From Halopseudomonas xinjiangensis (lineage in GTDB: Bacteria > Pseudomonadota > Gammaproteobacteria > Pseudomonadales > Pseudomonadaceae): 64,000 nucleotides of DNA. Below are positions 1 to 11,061 of this stretch, one piece after another. The DNA lies in contig DRFO01000035.1 of the NCBI GenBank assembly GCA_011050525.1, positions 1 to 64,000 of the forward strand, read 5' to 3'. Under the pieces are notes generated by a model that saw only the letters and a list, made by a program, of their open reading frames with translations, made no database searches and was not told the origin of the DNA. Made by a program: the position numbers and the translations under genes. The stretch's first letter is position 1. The number at the start of each line of letters is the position of its first letter.

Positions 1-552
1 GAATCTGCTGAAAGCCGGCAATGAGCAAGTCGTTGCACAAGCTCCAGAGCAGGTCTGGGTGGCTGACATCACCTATCTGCCGACCCAAAATGGGTTTGTC
101 TATCTGAGCCTGATAACCGATGCGTATTCTCGTAAGATTGTGGGCCACCATGTTCACCCAAGCTTGCACACCAACTCGGTGATCCAGGCCATGGAGAAGG
201 CCCTCAGACGACGGAAGACGGATCAACCACTGATCCACCACTCGGACCGGGGCATCCAATATTGCTCAGAGGCTTACCAGCTTCTGCACAAGAAGCATGG
301 GGTTCGTTGCTCTATGACAGATGGATACGATTGTTACCAAAACGCTCTAGCGGAGCGTGTGAATGGGATACTGAAAACTGAGCTACTGTTGGTTCGGCCA
401 AAGAATTTGATGGAGGCATCTCGAATGGTAGACGAGTCAGTTCGGCTCTATAACACCAAGCGGCCCCATCTCTCGTTGCAATATGAAACACCCGATGCGG
501 TGCATCGGGTGTTTTGAAAGAATCAGGTGTAAACCTATTTCAGGACTAGACA
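1..552 (+). mobile_element. IS3-family insertion sequence, 3' part (transposase OrfB integrase core plus right end)
   Basis: ORF 59..517, open upstream to the window edge, has rve-type motifs: WVADITYLPT, YLSLITDAYSRKIVGHH, HHSDRGIQY, QNALAERVNGILKTE, YNTKRPHLSL. The downstream end TGTAAACCTATTTCAGGACTAGACA resembles an IS3-type terminal repeat. Confidence 0.85.
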
Positions 553-565
553 GCGACAGCAGTAC

Positions 566-1753
566 TCAGTGATACACCTCAAACAGGCCCGCAGCTCCCA
601 TTCCACCACCTACACACATGGTAACAACCACGTAACGGACACCGCGACGGCGTCCTTCCAGCAAGGCACTGCCAACCAACCGCGAACCGGTCATGCCGAA
701 CGGGTGGCCAAGCGATATGCCGCCGCCGTTGACGTTGAAGCACGCAGGGTCAATATCAAGTCGGTCTCGACAGTAAAGCGCCTGCACTGCAAAAGCTTCG
801 TTCAATTCCCACAGCCCGATATCTGAGACAGTCAAACCATGTTTCGCCAATAGCTTAGGCACCGCCGTCACCGGCCCGATACCCATTTCTTCCGGCGCGC
901 AGCCCGTTACCATGAATCCGCGGTACGCGCCCAAAGGTGTGAGACCTCGCTGTTCGGCCAGTCTGCTCTCCATGATCAGACAGGCAGAGGCGCCGTCCGA
1001 CAACTGGCTGGCATTACCCGCAGTGACAGTACCACCTTCCATCACCGGATTTAGACTGGCCAACCCTTCCGCTGTCGTTCCGTGACGAGGGCACTCATCT
1101 TCAGCAAACAGGAAATCCCTGTATGTTACTTCTTTGGAATCCCGATTAACCTGTTTCTGAGTTACCTGAATGGGCGCGATTTCATCTTTGAAGCGTCCGC
1201 CCTGCTGAGCGCTCAAAGCTTGCAGATGAGCCATCAAGGCAAACTCGTCCTGCTGCTCTCGGGTGATCCCATATTTGCGCGCCACAAACTCGGCTGTATC
1301 AATCATCGGCATATAGGCGTTGGGTGACACCGCGATCAGGGCATCATCCTTGTCCCTTACTGCCCATTCCAGGTAGGCCGGGGTCAGGGCGCTGACATTT
1401 TCCGAGCCGCCACCGACAACGATATCCATATGGTCGGTAATCACCTGCTTGGCTGCAATGGCGATAGCCATAAGACCTGAGGCACATTGCCGGTCCACCG
1501 TCGAGCCTCCGGCGGTATCTGCGAGCCCGGCACGCAGCGCAGCGGCCCGCGCCAGGTTTCGGCCCGCAGTACCTGCGCCCATTGCGGCACCGATTATCAC
1601 ATCCTCTACCTCGCCTGGCTCCACACCAGCACGCTTGACTGCATGTTCAATGGCATGGGCGGTCATGGTAGGTGACTTGATGTTGTTTAGCGCTCCCCGA
1701 TGGGCCTTGCCGATCGGTGTCCTCGCCGTAGAAACGATGACCGCTTCTCTCAT
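566..1753 (-). CDS. Acetyl-CoA acetyltransferase / thiolase
   Basis: [57 protein letters not shown] and [13 protein letters not shown] are thiolase signatures. Confidence 0.95.
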   Translation of the reverse strand: MREAVIVSTARTPIGKAHRGALNNIKSPTMTAHAIEHAVKRAGVEPGEVEDVIIGAAMGAGTAGRNLARAAALRAGLADTAGGSTVDRQCASGLMAIAIAAKQVITDHMDIVVGGGSENVSALTPAYLEWAVRDKDDALIAVSPNAYMPMIDTAEFVARKYGITREQQDEFALMAHLQALSAQQGGRFKDEIAPIQVTQKQVNRDSKEVTYRDFLFAEDECPRHGTTAEGLASLNPVMEGGTVTAGNASQLSDGASACLIMESRLAEQRGLTPLGAYRGFMVTGCAPEEMGIGPVTAVPKLLAKHGLTVSDIGLWELNEAFAVQALYCRDRLDIDPACFNVNGGGISLGHPFGMTGSRLVGSALLEGRRRGVRYVVVTMCVGGGMGAAGLFEVYH

Positions 1754-1791
1754 GTCTCATATCCTCAGTTATATAGATGCCCAGCAGCCGC

Positions 1792-4128
1792 TCAGGCTTT
1801 TGGCACACCAGGCATTTTCAAAAGGTTTTTTGCAAGAATGTCGCGCTGTACTTCATTCGTACCGGCATAGATCGATACTGGTCGAGCCATCATCAGCATC
1901 CAATGCAGATCGACCGTCAGGCCTGCTAGATCAAAGCTGCCCACTACCCCGCCATACTCCCCGGCGATCTCTACATTGAACTCGGTAATGCGCTGCAACA
2001 GTTCAGAGATATAGACTTTGAGAATGGAAGACTCAGGACCTGGCTCACCATCGTCACTGGCAATGTGGTCACACATCTGGCCATACAGCTGCCGGTAGTC
2101 CTGGAGGTCTGCCTGCAGCTGAGCAAAGCGATCCATCACGCCACGGTCTTCAGTCAGCTCTAGCGCCCGCAACATCCGCTCAGTCAGCGCCAGCGCGCTC
2201 CAGGCCATAGCGGAGCTACCAAGCCAGATGCGCTCATGACCAAGAAGGGATTTAGCTACCGACCACCCTTCATGCAACTTGCCCACCAGATTGCCGGCCG
2301 GCACCCTGACGTCATCGAAAAACACCTCACAGAATTCTTCTTCGGCAGCAATATTGCGGATCGGTCGTATGCTTATGCCTGGGGACTTGAGATCAATCAG
2401 CAGAAAACTGATTCCCTGCTGCTTCTTCTCGAACCGGCCAGTGCGCACCAGGGCAAAGACGTGCGTTGCATCGGTAGCATGGGTGGTCCAGATCTTCTGC
2501 CCATTAACGATGAACTCGTCGCCCTGCAAATCGGCGCGGGTTTTCAGGCTGGCCAGATCCGAGCCCGAGCCAGGCTCCGAATAGCCCTGGCTCCAGACAT
2601 CGGTACATTCGAGGATCCGCGGCATGTAGTACGCTTTCTGCTCATCGGTGCCCCAGGTCATCAATGTTGGACCCAGCTGGGTTTCACCGGTATCGATAAT
2701 CCGACCAACCCCTGCGCGTTCCATCTCCTGCTGGTAGATGAGCTGTCTGGCAAAGGACAGGCCCATGCCACCGTATGCCTTCGGCCAGGCCGGAGCGCGC
2801 AGACCGTTGTCGTTCAACAGCTTCAGCCAGTGGGTCATGTCATCGGCGCGCAGGCGCAGGAAAGGCCGTCTGTCATTCTGACGCAGGTGGGCGGGGTAGT
2901 TGTCATTGATCCATTGGCGCAAATACAACCTGAAACCGTCGTCCGACAGGGCATCCATATTCACGGGAGCAGGTGCAACGTCGGCGATCAAGGCAGGAGG
3001 CTCGTTCGGAGCGGCGACCGTGCCACTTTCGCTCTGAAAAAACCGCCGGTGCTCTCTGGCTCCACCCAGCCAAGCCGCAGCAAAAAGGGCCGCACGCAAG
3101 TAAAGGCCTACACCGGTTTCCTCGGAAAACCCCATTGCGCCGTGCATGTGCACAGACTGCAAGGCAACTTTTACCGCCGCGTCAGCACATCGCGCCTTGG
3201 CGCTACTCGCAGCAGCCAGCGTCTGCGGGGCAGTGGTGGATTGGCTGAAGCATGCAACGGCATGCTTCCAGGCTGCATTGCCGAGGCGACATTCGATGTC
3301 AAGATCCACGCAACGGTGCTGGATGCTCTGGAATGAAGCGATTGGTCGATCAAACTGGTGGCGCTGCCCAACAAAATCGAGCGTCTTGGCCAGGCAGCCG
3401 TTGGCATATCCGCACAGCTCGGCACTCAGAACAATGCATCCTGCCAGCAGCGCCTGTCCCAGCGTTTGCCGCGCTGCCTCACCTATCAGCAGGGGAGCAC
3501 TGCCGATCAGTTCAACCTGGTCAAAATAAACATGGGCCTGCGATCCTACACCAGCGCCAAAGCGCTCGATGCGCACACCAGCGCCGCTGGCATCAACCGC
3601 AACCAGCGCAATCTCGTCCCCTGTCTGCACCGATACCAGCAGGATACTGTCATCCTCGCACCCGGAGACAAAGCGTTTGACGCCACTGACGCGACCGTCC
3701 CTCAGGACTGTCTCCGGCAGACCGGGAGCGGTCTGGTTCTCCTGTTCCTGCCACGCCAATGTAACCAGCCGCTCTCCGCTGGCGAGCTGCCTGGCGATAT
3801 GCGTTACGGCGTCAGTCCGGATGCTGTCATTCAGTACTATTGAAGGCATGACGCAACAGGCTACAAATGGCTCCCCCAGCAGCTTGTTGCCCATGATTTC
3901 TGCCAGTACTGCAGCCTCTTCAAGCCCGAGACCGCTGCCGCCCAGCTCTTCATTCAGCAACACCGCCGTCCAGCCCAGGTCCGCCATGCTTGACCAGACC
4001 GCACGGTCAACAAGCCGTACCGGCTCATTCCCCAATGCAAGCCGCGCTACTGGCGACAGTCCGGAAAGAAAGCTGTCCGCTGACTCTTTCAGCATGACGG
4101 CGATAGAATCATCAATCATGGCATTCAT
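1792..4128 (-). CDS. Fused two-domain acyl-CoA dehydrogenase (FadE34-like architecture)
   Basis: The ~780 aa protein holds two ACAD modules; the C-terminal one has YSEPGSGSDLASLKTRA, GQKIWTTHATDA and YAGTNEVQRDILAKNLL. Start taken at the internal Met (4128) because the ORF start at 4152 lies only 9 nt from an operator-like motif. Confidence 0.92.
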   Translation of the reverse strand: MNAMIDDSIAVMLKESADSFLSGLSPVARLALGNEPVRLVDRAVWSSMADLGWTAVLLNEELGGSGLGLEEAAVLAEIMGNKLLGEPFVACCVMPSIVLNDSIRTDAVTHIARQLASGERLVTLAWQEQENQTAPGLPETVLRDGRVSGVKRFVSGCEDDSILLVSVQTGDEIALVAVDASGAGVRIERFGAGVGSQAHVYFDQVELIGSAPLLIGEAARQTLGQALLAGCIVLSAELCGYANGCLAKTLDFVGQRHQFDRPIASFQSIQHRCVDLDIECRLGNAAWKHAVACFSQSTTAPQTLAAASSAKARCADAAVKVALQSVHMHGAMGFSEETGVGLYLRAALFAAAWLGGAREHRRFFQSESGTVAAPNEPPALIADVAPAPVNMDALSDDGFRLYLRQWINDNYPAHLRQNDRRPFLRLRADDMTHWLKLLNDNGLRAPAWPKAYGGMGLSFARQLIYQQEMERAGVGRIIDTGETQLGPTLMTWGTDEQKAYYMPRILECTDVWSQGYSEPGSGSDLASLKTRADLQGDEFIVNGQKIWTTHATDATHVFALVRTGRFEKKQQGISFLLIDLKSPGISIRPIRNIAAEEEFCEVFFDDVRVPAGNLVGKLHEGWSVAKSLLGHERIWLGSSAMAWSALALTERMLRALELTEDRGVMDRFAQLQADLQDYRQLYGQMCDHIASDDGEPGPESSILKVYISELLQRITEFNVEIAGEYGGVVGSFDLAGLTVDLHWMLMMARPVSIYAGTNEVQRDILAKNLLKMPGVPKA

Positions 4129-4160
4129 ATCAAAGGTCCTATCATTCAACATATAGAAAA

Positions 4161-4180
4161 CTAACTATATATCAGCTATT
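4161..4180. promoter_or_regulatory. Operator-like motif CTAACTATATATCAGCTATT
   Basis: Matches CTRAC-N6-TCAGCT, found at other divergent promoters in the window; lies between divergent genes. Confidence 0.55.
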
Positions 4181-4258
4181 ATCTAAAAACGAGCCTGATG
4201 ACCAGAAAAGAAAGGTCCACCAGGCTCTTTTGCATTTGCCAACAGAAAGGAAACAACA

Positions 4259-4882
4259 ATGAAAAAACCACGCGGTCTGGAAAGTGGCCAACGCGCCGCG
4301 CTGCTGATCAGCGAATGCCAGCGTGCAGTCATTGATCCGGCGCTGACGATGTTTCCCGGCATTGCCGAACAAGTGCAGGAGCGCGGGATAACTGCCCGGA
4401 TCGCGCAACTTGCCAGCGCCATGCGCGATCAGGGACTACCTGTGATACACCTGCATGTAGCTCACCGCCCGGGCTATGTGGACCTGCCGTTGACGTCGGT
4501 AGTGGTCGCCCAGACCTCAAAGGCGGGCAGGATGATTCAGGGTTCGACTGACGTCGAGCCGGTACCGGAGCTTTCTCCCGCTCCCGGTGACATATTGCAT
4601 TCGCGCAGCTTCAGCCTGGTGTCCTTTCACGGAACGGACCTGGATACGATTCTGCGCAACATGAACGTACAAACCGTTATCCTGGCGGGCGTTTCCACTA
4701 ACGTCGCCATTTCAGGAACGGCGCTCTGCGCGTCCGACCTGGGTTACCAGGTGCTGGTGGCGGAAGACTGCATTGCTGGCGCAACGGAGGAGACTCACCA
4801 CTTCATCTGCAAGAACCTGCTCCCGCTGTACAGTACGCTGAGCGATTCGGAAACCCTGATTCAGGCGTTGCAGTCGAGCTGA
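4259..4882 (+). CDS. Isochorismatase-like cysteine hydrolase
   Basis: ALLISECQRAVID, VILAGVSTNVAISGTALCASDLGYQVLVAEDCIAG is an isochorismatase-family core. Confidence 0.85.
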   Translation: MKKPRGLESGQRAALLISECQRAVIDPALTMFPGIAEQVQERGITARIAQLASAMRDQGLPVIHLHVAHRPGYVDLPLTSVVVAQTSKAGRMIQGSTDVEPVPELSPAPGDILHSRSFSLVSFHGTDLDTILRNMNVQTVILAGVSTNVAISGTALCASDLGYQVLVAEDCIAGATEETHHFICKNLLPLYSTLSDSETLIQALQSS

Positions 4883-4895
4883 TTCGGAGAAGGCA

Positions 4896-4920
4896 GACGC
4901 TGCCCGAATGGGGCAGCGTC
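4896..4920. terminator. Hairpin between convergent genes
   Basis: Perfect 10-bp stem GACGCTGCCC-GAATG-GGGCAGCGTC; no U-tract. Confidence 0.5.
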
Positions 4921-4927
4921 GACCTCC

Positions 4928-6541
4928 TCAGCCCGCGACAAACAGCTCCCGCAATTTATGCTTGAGAATCTTGTTAAGCGCCTGATTACGCGGCAGTTGC
5001 TCCATGATCTCCAGCTGTTCGGGGATTTTCTGCCGCATGACTCCAGCGGCATGGAAAAAGGCGACCATTTCGTCAAAGCTCAGCGGTACCTCGCCTGGCA
5101 CGGGTTCGACTACCGCACAAACACGTTCGCCGCGCTGTGCATCCGGTAAGCCAATGACTGCTACGTTGGCGACCCGGGGATGGGAATACAACAGCTCCTC
5201 AATTTCACGAGCCGAAATATTTTCCCCCTTGCGAATAATCACATCCTTGAGTCGCCCGGTAAGCGCCAACCGTCCATCCGCGCGCAGCACGCCAAGATCT
5301 CCGGTACGAAAATATCCGTTCTGATCAAAGGCTTCCTCATTCAATGCGGTATCGGTATAACCCTTGAACACTCCCTTCCCGCGTAAGCGTATTTCTCCTT
5401 CCTGACCAGGTCTTGCGACATCGCCGTCCCTTTTCACGATAATCACTTCAACATCCTGCACCGGCATACCGTCGGTGTGTGCCAGCTGTTCGTCGCTGTC
5501 CTGCGGGGTGCCGGCTGAAACCAGCGGAACCTCGGTCATGCCGTAGTTGTGCGTCAGCCCGCAGCCCAATTCGCGCCGGATGGCAAAGTACAGGTCGGGG
5601 GGCTTGGGTGCGCCGCCCCCACATAACAACTTGAGTGCAGGCAGCAATGGCGTATCCGGCTGGCGACGCTGCTCCGCCAGCAGTGCTTCATAATGAGCAG
5701 TACTGCCACCAGTGGTGGTAACCCGGTAACGCCTGAAGGTGGCACAGGCTTCGGCTGGCACAAAGCGTTCCAGCAACACCGCACTCATGCCGCTGGCAAG
5801 CAACATGCAGGTATACATGGCTCCCCCGATATGCGCATAGGGGAACGCAACGGTGCCTACATCATCGGCAGCTACCGCCATCGCGATCGCCAGATTACGC
5901 CCTCCCGTCATCAGGGTTTCGTCAGTGTGTCTGGCCCCCTTGGGATCAGACGTCGTGCCAGAGGTGTAATAAACCCAACGTACGCTGCCCCCCTCCTGCG
6001 GCGGGGGTGGTAGCGTAGATGGCTTGCCCTGGGGCAGCTCACCCTCCATTACCAGCAACATCGGCGGCTCTTTTAGCTGGGCACAGACTCGGCCGGCTTC
6101 GGCAGGGTAATCGCGCCCGGAAGTAATACCGGGCACCAATAGGAATTCTGATCGGCTGCGGCCCAACACTAACGTCAGCTCGCGTTCGCCATACAGATGG
6201 ATAATCGGATTCTGCACACAGCCCAGGCGCGACAACGCCAAAGCCGTCATTACCGCAGTAACACCGGTGGGTAGCTGCCAGGTGACTACACTATCGGGAG
6301 CAATACCTGTAGCGAGAAAACCCGCGGCCAGACGTTCAGCAATATTGTGAGCCTGGGCAAAGGTCAGCTTCAGGCCGCGACCAGCGTCTATCAGCATGGT
6401 CGCCGAGGGGCTGCGCTGCACCCGATGCTCCAGCAGTTGCCAGAGGGTCGATGCCTGGAGCAGTTGTTCGTCAGGGCTTGGGTTGTCTACTGTCATCACG
6501 TTTTTAAGGCTACCAGGCAGACTTATGGGAGCCGCCATCAA
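4928..6541 (-). CDS. AMP-dependent acyl-CoA synthetase
   Basis: YYTSGTTSDPKGARHTDE, YGMTEVPLVSAG, GYFRTGDLGVLRADG, GRLKDVIIRKGENISAREIEELL. Confidence 0.93.
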   Translation of the reverse strand: MMAAPISLPGSLKNVMTVDNPSPDEQLLQASTLWQLLEHRVQRSPSATMLIDAGRGLKLTFAQAHNIAERLAAGFLATGIAPDSVVTWQLPTGVTAVMTALALSRLGCVQNPIIHLYGERELTLVLGRSRSEFLLVPGITSGRDYPAEAGRVCAQLKEPPMLLVMEGELPQGKPSTLPPPPQEGGSVRWVYYTSGTTSDPKGARHTDETLMTGGRNLAIAMAVAADDVGTVAFPYAHIGGAMYTCMLLASGMSAVLLERFVPAEACATFRRYRVTTTGGSTAHYEALLAEQRRQPDTPLLPALKLLCGGGAPKPPDLYFAIRRELGCGLTHNYGMTEVPLVSAGTPQDSDEQLAHTDGMPVQDVEVIIVKRDGDVARPGQEGEIRLRGKGVFKGYTDTALNEEAFDQNGYFRTGDLGVLRADGRLALTGRLKDVIIRKGENISAREIEELLYSHPRVANVAVIGLPDAQRGERVCAVVEPVPGEVPLSFDEMVAFFHAAGVMRQKIPEQLEIMEQLPRNQALNKILKHKLRELFVAG

Positions 6542-7304
6542 CGGGAATCAGGCAACCGGTGACATAGCCTGCCAGATCCGAGCACAGGTAGGCTGCCAGC
6601 GACGCTAGCTCCCGTGGCGAGCCTATTCGTCCGACCGGTACGCCTCTGGACAGGCGCGCGAGCAAATCGTCAGCCGCCAGGCCACGCGCCTGGGCCATAT
6701 GGCCAACCTGGTCCAGCATATGCTGGGTGCCAATCCACCCCGTCGCCAGGGTATTCACCGTGATGCCGTCCCGGGCAAACTCATCCGCCAGGGACTTGTT
6801 CAGCGTCACCACTCCGGCTCTGGCCGTATTGGCAGCCATGAGCTTCAGCCCTGCGGCCGGCTCTTTGGCGGCTGCAGTTCCAATGGTGAGAAGCCGCCCC
6901 CAACCCTGCTCGCGCATCGCCGGCAGGGTGGCACGCGCCAGATGCACGATGCTCATGACCAGACTGTTAAAAGCATTAACGAACTCGTCCGGATCACTGT
7001 CCAGAAAATCACAAGGCTCACCGCCGTGCACATTGGTAATGACAATATCTGGCGGAGCAAAGCAGTGCCTGGTGGCTTCGACGGCCAGAGCCACGCCTGC
7101 AGCACTGGTCAGGTCGGCGGTAACTCCTTCAGCAATGCCGCCCATGCGGCGTATGGCTTCCACGGTCTGCTCAACAGCATCGGCTCCGCGCGCAGCAACC
7201 ATTACCCGACATCCTTCCGCTGCCAGCACGTCACTGCATGCCCGGCCAATGCCCTTGCTGCCACCCGAGACAAAAGCAACCCTGTTTTCAATTCCCAGCT
7301 TCAC
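6510..7304 (-). CDS. SDR-family oxidoreductase
   Basis: VAFVSGGSKGIGRA, C-terminal CSDLAGYVTGCLIPVDGG; classical SDR. Confidence 0.9.
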   Translation of the reverse strand: MKLGIENRVAFVSGGSKGIGRACSDVLAAEGCRVMVAARGADAVEQTVEAIRRMGGIAEGVTADLTSAAGVALAVEATRHCFAPPDIVITNVHGGEPCDFLDSDPDEFVNAFNSLVMSIVHLARATLPAMREQGWGRLLTIGTAAAKEPAAGLKLMAANTARAGVVTLNKSLADEFARDGITVNTLATGWIGTQHMLDQVGHMAQARGLAADDLLARLSRGVPVGRIGSPRELASLAAYLCSDLAGYVTGCLIPVDGGSHKSAW

Positions 7305-7334
7305 CGTGATTGGCTTCCTTTGTTGCTCCGGCCG

Positions 7335-9848
7335 TCAGACAGAAACCTTGTCTCTTTGCCTGGCACTATTATTAACTGGCAGGTCGGCACTTTTGCCACT
7401 CCCAGACTCAACCCGGTCAGCATCTACCACAGCCGATATGTCTTCACCGGGCAAACGGTCCGCATCGGTTTTCAGCAAGAAGTGCGAGAGCGCGGGAATC
7501 AGGACCAGAGCGCCGATCATGTTCCACAGAAACATGAAGCTCAGGAGAATGCCCATATCTGCCTGGAATTTGATCGGCGACCAGATCCAGGGCAGTACGC
7601 CAGCTGCCATGGTGAGGCCCACCAGCGCGACGATCCGGCCAACGAAATCCAGCGATCCGGCATAGGATTCCGCCAGCGTCAAACCTTGGCGCTGCAAGCC
7701 CAACTGCACGCTGAGCAGATACAAAGCGTAATCGACGCCAACACCTACCCCTACCGCAATCACTGGCAACGTGGCTACCTTGATACCGATCCCCAGAACG
7801 TACATCAGTGCCTCACACAATACCGACGTAATGATCAGGGGAACCAGCGCAACGACCACCGCCCGCCAGCTACGGAAGGTGATGAGACACAGCAGCGCCA
7901 CTACACCATAGAGTACGAAATGCAGAATCCAGAAGCTTTGCCGGACCACTATATTGGTACTGGCTTCGATACCCGCGCTGCCCGCTGCAAGAAGGAATTG
8001 ACGATTTTCCGTACCGTACTGATCGGAGTACGCTTCTACGGCAGCAATAATTCCATCAAGCGTGTCTGCCTTGTGGTCAGTCAGGTAAGCAATGATTGGT
8101 GTTATTTCACATGACCGGTCTGCCAGTTCTGGCCGGTCGGTGGAGAACATGTTGAAAGCCTGCGTACGGTTACTGGTATTCCGGGGGATCGTAAGCCATT
8201 TGGGGTTTCCTTCAAACGCCCCGGACGACGCCAGGCGAATGCCATCGGCTGATGAGTAGGTAGTCTGCACTCCAGGCAACGAACGCAAATGCGAGCTGAG
8301 ACGGTCTGCCTCGACAACCGACGCGTACTGCGTACATTCTCCGGGCGGTGTTCTGAGCATCACCACGAACTGGTCGATCGACAACCCATAGTTGGCAGTG
8401 ACGAAAGAAACATCCTGGTTGTAACGGGACTCTGCACGCAGCTCTGGTGCACCCGGATTCAAATCTCCGAACTCAACATTGCGACCAACAATCAGGCCGA
8501 TACATAGCAGAACGAAGGCGCCGAGCACCGTCCAGGACGCCCGGCGGCGACTAGTGAGGCTGATCAACCCCAGACGAGCCATCAGTAATGGAGTACGCGC
8601 GGCGGCACGCTCCTCTGCCGATTGCATATTGCGGCTGGCAGCTTTCTGACTCACACCGATATAGGAAAGCGCTACCGGAATAAGGAATAGCTTGGTAAAG
8701 ATAAGCACAGCCACGCCGATGCTGGTAGTCAGCGCCATATCGCGGATCGAGGGAATGTCGATGATCATCAACACGGCAAAACCGACTATATTGACCAGCA
8801 GAGCGGTAAGCCCGGCGACGAACAGACGACGGAAGGTGTAACGCGCGGCTACGTACTTGTGGGTACCGCGTCCCACGTCCTGCATGATGCCGTTCATTTT
8901 CTGAGCGCCATGGGACAGACCTATGGCGAAGATCAGAAATGGCACCAGCATGGAATAGGGATCAAGCACATAGCCCATCACCTGCAACAGGCCGAGCAGC
9001 CAGACGACTCCGAGCAGCGCGATAAATACTAGCAGCACGGTACTGCGCAGGCAGCGAGTATAGGCGTACACCAGCAAGCCGGCGATGATCACCGAGAAGA
9101 TAAAGTAGAGCATGACGTCATACATGCCATTGATCAGATCGCCGACCAGTTTGGCGAATCCAATGATATGCACCTTTACATTTTCGGACTCCAGCGATCT
9201 GACCTTGCTTTCCAGCTCTGCGGAAAGCGCTTGATAGTCTAGCGGTTCGCCGGTACGGGGCGAGGTGTCCAGTAACGGCACGAAAATCATCGACGATTGC
9301 ATGTTGTTGGCAACATAGCTGCCGACGATTCCTGCACGATTGACGTTCTGTCGCAATTGTTGCATTGACTCGGGGGTCCCATCCCAGCGGTCCGGAACAA
9401 TCGGGCCGCCGCGATAACCCTCCTCGGTGACTTCGGTCCAGCGCAAGCTGGACGTCCACAAACTACGCATCCAGGCCTGATCGACGCCGGGCATCAAATA
9501 GATAATGTCGTTGATCTTCTGCAACGTCAGCAGATAGTCCTTCTCATAGATGGAACCATCGGTATTCTCCACCACTATCCGGAGGGAGTTGCCCATGCCA
9601 CGCAGGGAATCCCGATGCTGGAAATAGTTCTGTATATAGGGGTGAGACTGCGGAATCATTTTTTCGAAGCTGGCATTGACCGGCAACTTCAGTGCATTCC
9701 AGCCGAGAAAAGCGGTCAGCACTACGCAGATAAGAATCACCAGAATACGATGATTGAATACCATGCGCTCCAGCCAGTTCCCACTGTTCCTGTCGAACTG
9801 CGAAGGGTCCGATACCACTGGCATGTCGAGAGCAGTCTTGAAAGCCAT
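7335..9848 (-). CDS. RND-superfamily (MMPL-type) transporter
   Basis: 837 aa with multiple TM segments and two periplasmic loops; GVGVGVDYALYLLSVQLGLQRQG and LSHGAQKMNGIMQDV motifs. Confidence 0.9.
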   Translation of the reverse strand: MAFKTALDMPVVSDPSQFDRNSGNWLERMVFNHRILVILICVVLTAFLGWNALKLPVNASFEKMIPQSHPYIQNYFQHRDSLRGMGNSLRIVVENTDGSIYEKDYLLTLQKINDIIYLMPGVDQAWMRSLWTSSLRWTEVTEEGYRGGPIVPDRWDGTPESMQQLRQNVNRAGIVGSYVANNMQSSMIFVPLLDTSPRTGEPLDYQALSAELESKVRSLESENVKVHIIGFAKLVGDLINGMYDVMLYFIFSVIIAGLLVYAYTRCLRSTVLLVFIALLGVVWLLGLLQVMGYVLDPYSMLVPFLIFAIGLSHGAQKMNGIMQDVGRGTHKYVAARYTFRRLFVAGLTALLVNIVGFAVLMIIDIPSIRDMALTTSIGVAVLIFTKLFLIPVALSYIGVSQKAASRNMQSAEERAAARTPLLMARLGLISLTSRRRASWTVLGAFVLLCIGLIVGRNVEFGDLNPGAPELRAESRYNQDVSFVTANYGLSIDQFVVMLRTPPGECTQYASVVEADRLSSHLRSLPGVQTTYSSADGIRLASSGAFEGNPKWLTIPRNTSNRTQAFNMFSTDRPELADRSCEITPIIAYLTDHKADTLDGIIAAVEAYSDQYGTENRQFLLAAGSAGIEASTNIVVRQSFWILHFVLYGVVALLCLITFRSWRAVVVALVPLIITSVLCEALMYVLGIGIKVATLPVIAVGVGVGVDYALYLLSVQLGLQRQGLTLAESYAGSLDFVGRIVALVGLTMAAGVLPWIWSPIKFQADMGILLSFMFLWNMIGALVLIPALSHFLLKTDADRLPGEDISAVVDADRVESGSGKSADLPVNNSARQRDKVSV

Positions 9849-9885
9849 AATCGCCTCTGTAGTGGTTTTCCAGCTTGTTTTTATA

Positions 9886-10950
9886 TCAATTCAGGCTTAC
9901 TGGACGAATTCCGGAAAGGCCCACAGTCATCACAGATTCGTCTTGCAGGGCGGCAACACTTGAAAAACGGCCCGGCCGGGGCGGTTGGAGTACACTCGCT
10001 TCCCCATGAAAGTCGATCAGTACCAACCGGCCATCTATGCTCGCCATTACTACACGCTCGCCAGGTAATTCGGTGGCGTCAGTCAGCGCAGCCTGAATCC
10101 CGCTGGCAAGCTTTTCCCATGAGCGGCCCTGATCATCTGAAACATACAGCGTTCCACGTAACCCTCCGGCCAGAACATGCTGTCCGGTTGCCAGAACGGT
10201 GAAAAAACTCCCGGTATAGTCTGTATGCGCCTGAACGAAAAGTTGCTGCTCTGCATCCAGCCGGAACACAATGCCTCGCTCCGAGGCGATGAACACCTGA
10301 TTACCACTGCCGCTAATAGACATGAAGTGCAAAACTTCGGGGTTGTCCACCCGCTCCATCCAGGACTGCCAGGTTTTGCCGCCATCGCGGGTCGCTAGAA
10401 TGGTGCCGAAGGTACCTACCACAAATCCGTCGTTGCGGTTGGCAAACCAGACGTCCATCAAGGCCTGTTCAGGCCCATCCATATAATTCAGCCGGACGAC
10501 TTCCAGATAACTTTCAGCCATCTCGTCGCCATTCGCAGCCTGTTGTTCGAAATGCTTTTCCAGCAGCTCCGCAGCCAAACGACCATCAAGCTGCTTTACC
10601 CAGCTGTAACCGCCGTCTTCGCTGTGCAGTACTACCCCGTCATGTCCTACGATCCAGCCATGCTGATCATCGACAAAATGCAGTTCAAGTAGATCGGAAG
10701 ATACCGGGGACTCTATCTGTTTCCAGGTGACCCCTTCATCGTCCGAAATAACAATCAGTCCTCTGGCTCCTACCGCGACCAGCTCATCCCCTGCCGTACC
10801 CACACTCACCAGGTGTGCGCGCTCAAGATCTCTGACGACCGGCGCAGGAGTATCCAGAGGGTCTCGAAAATTGTCTGCAGACACTGGCATGCTCAGCAAC
10901 CCCAGCAAGGCAGTACCCAGTGAAAAAACTGTCCACCCGGATTTTATCAT
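9886..10950 (-). CDS. YCF48-related / HCF136-like beta-propeller protein with signal peptide
   Basis: Repeats such as VISDDEGVTWKQIESP, GVVLHSEDGGYSWVKQ, TILATRDGGKTWQSW, TLYVSDDQGRSWEKL; N-terminal signal peptide. Confidence 0.85.
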   Translation of the reverse strand: MIKSGWTVFSLGTALLGLLSMPVSADNFRDPLDTPAPVVRDLERAHLVSVGTAGDELVAVGARGLIVISDDEGVTWKQIESPVSSDLLELHFVDDQHGWIVGHDGVVLHSEDGGYSWVKQLDGRLAAELLEKHFEQQAANGDEMAESYLEVVRLNYMDGPEQALMDVWFANRNDGFVVGTFGTILATRDGGKTWQSWMERVDNPEVLHFMSISGSGNQVFIASERGIVFRLDAEQQLFVQAHTDYTGSFFTVLATGQHVLAGGLRGTLYVSDDQGRSWEKLASGIQAALTDATELPGERVVMASIDGRLVLIDFHGEASVLQPPRPGRFSSVAALQDESVMTVGLSGIRPVSLN

Positions 10951-10992
10951 GACGCGTTACTCCTGCAGCGCAGTGGTGGCCTTCCCTATCCG

Positions 10993-11017
10993 AAAAAAAA
11001 GGGGGTTGCCCCCCTTC
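10993..11017 (-). terminator. Rho-independent terminator downstream of the DUF1329 gene
   Basis: On the minus strand AGGGGGGCAACCCCCTTTTTTTT: GC hairpin plus T-run, between two co-directional genes. Confidence 0.75.
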
Positions 11018-11061
11018 AAGATTCATACACCTAACGGAACACCTTAACGTTCAGTAACCAC

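Noticed and set aside
2236-3336. 366-aa plus-strand ORF opposite the fused ACAD
   Set aside because: Antisense artefact of high-GC coding sequence.
6699-8114. 471-aa plus-strand ORF opposite the SDR and MMPL genes
   Set aside because: Overlaps two confident minus-strand genes and lacks any recognisable domain; shadow ORF.
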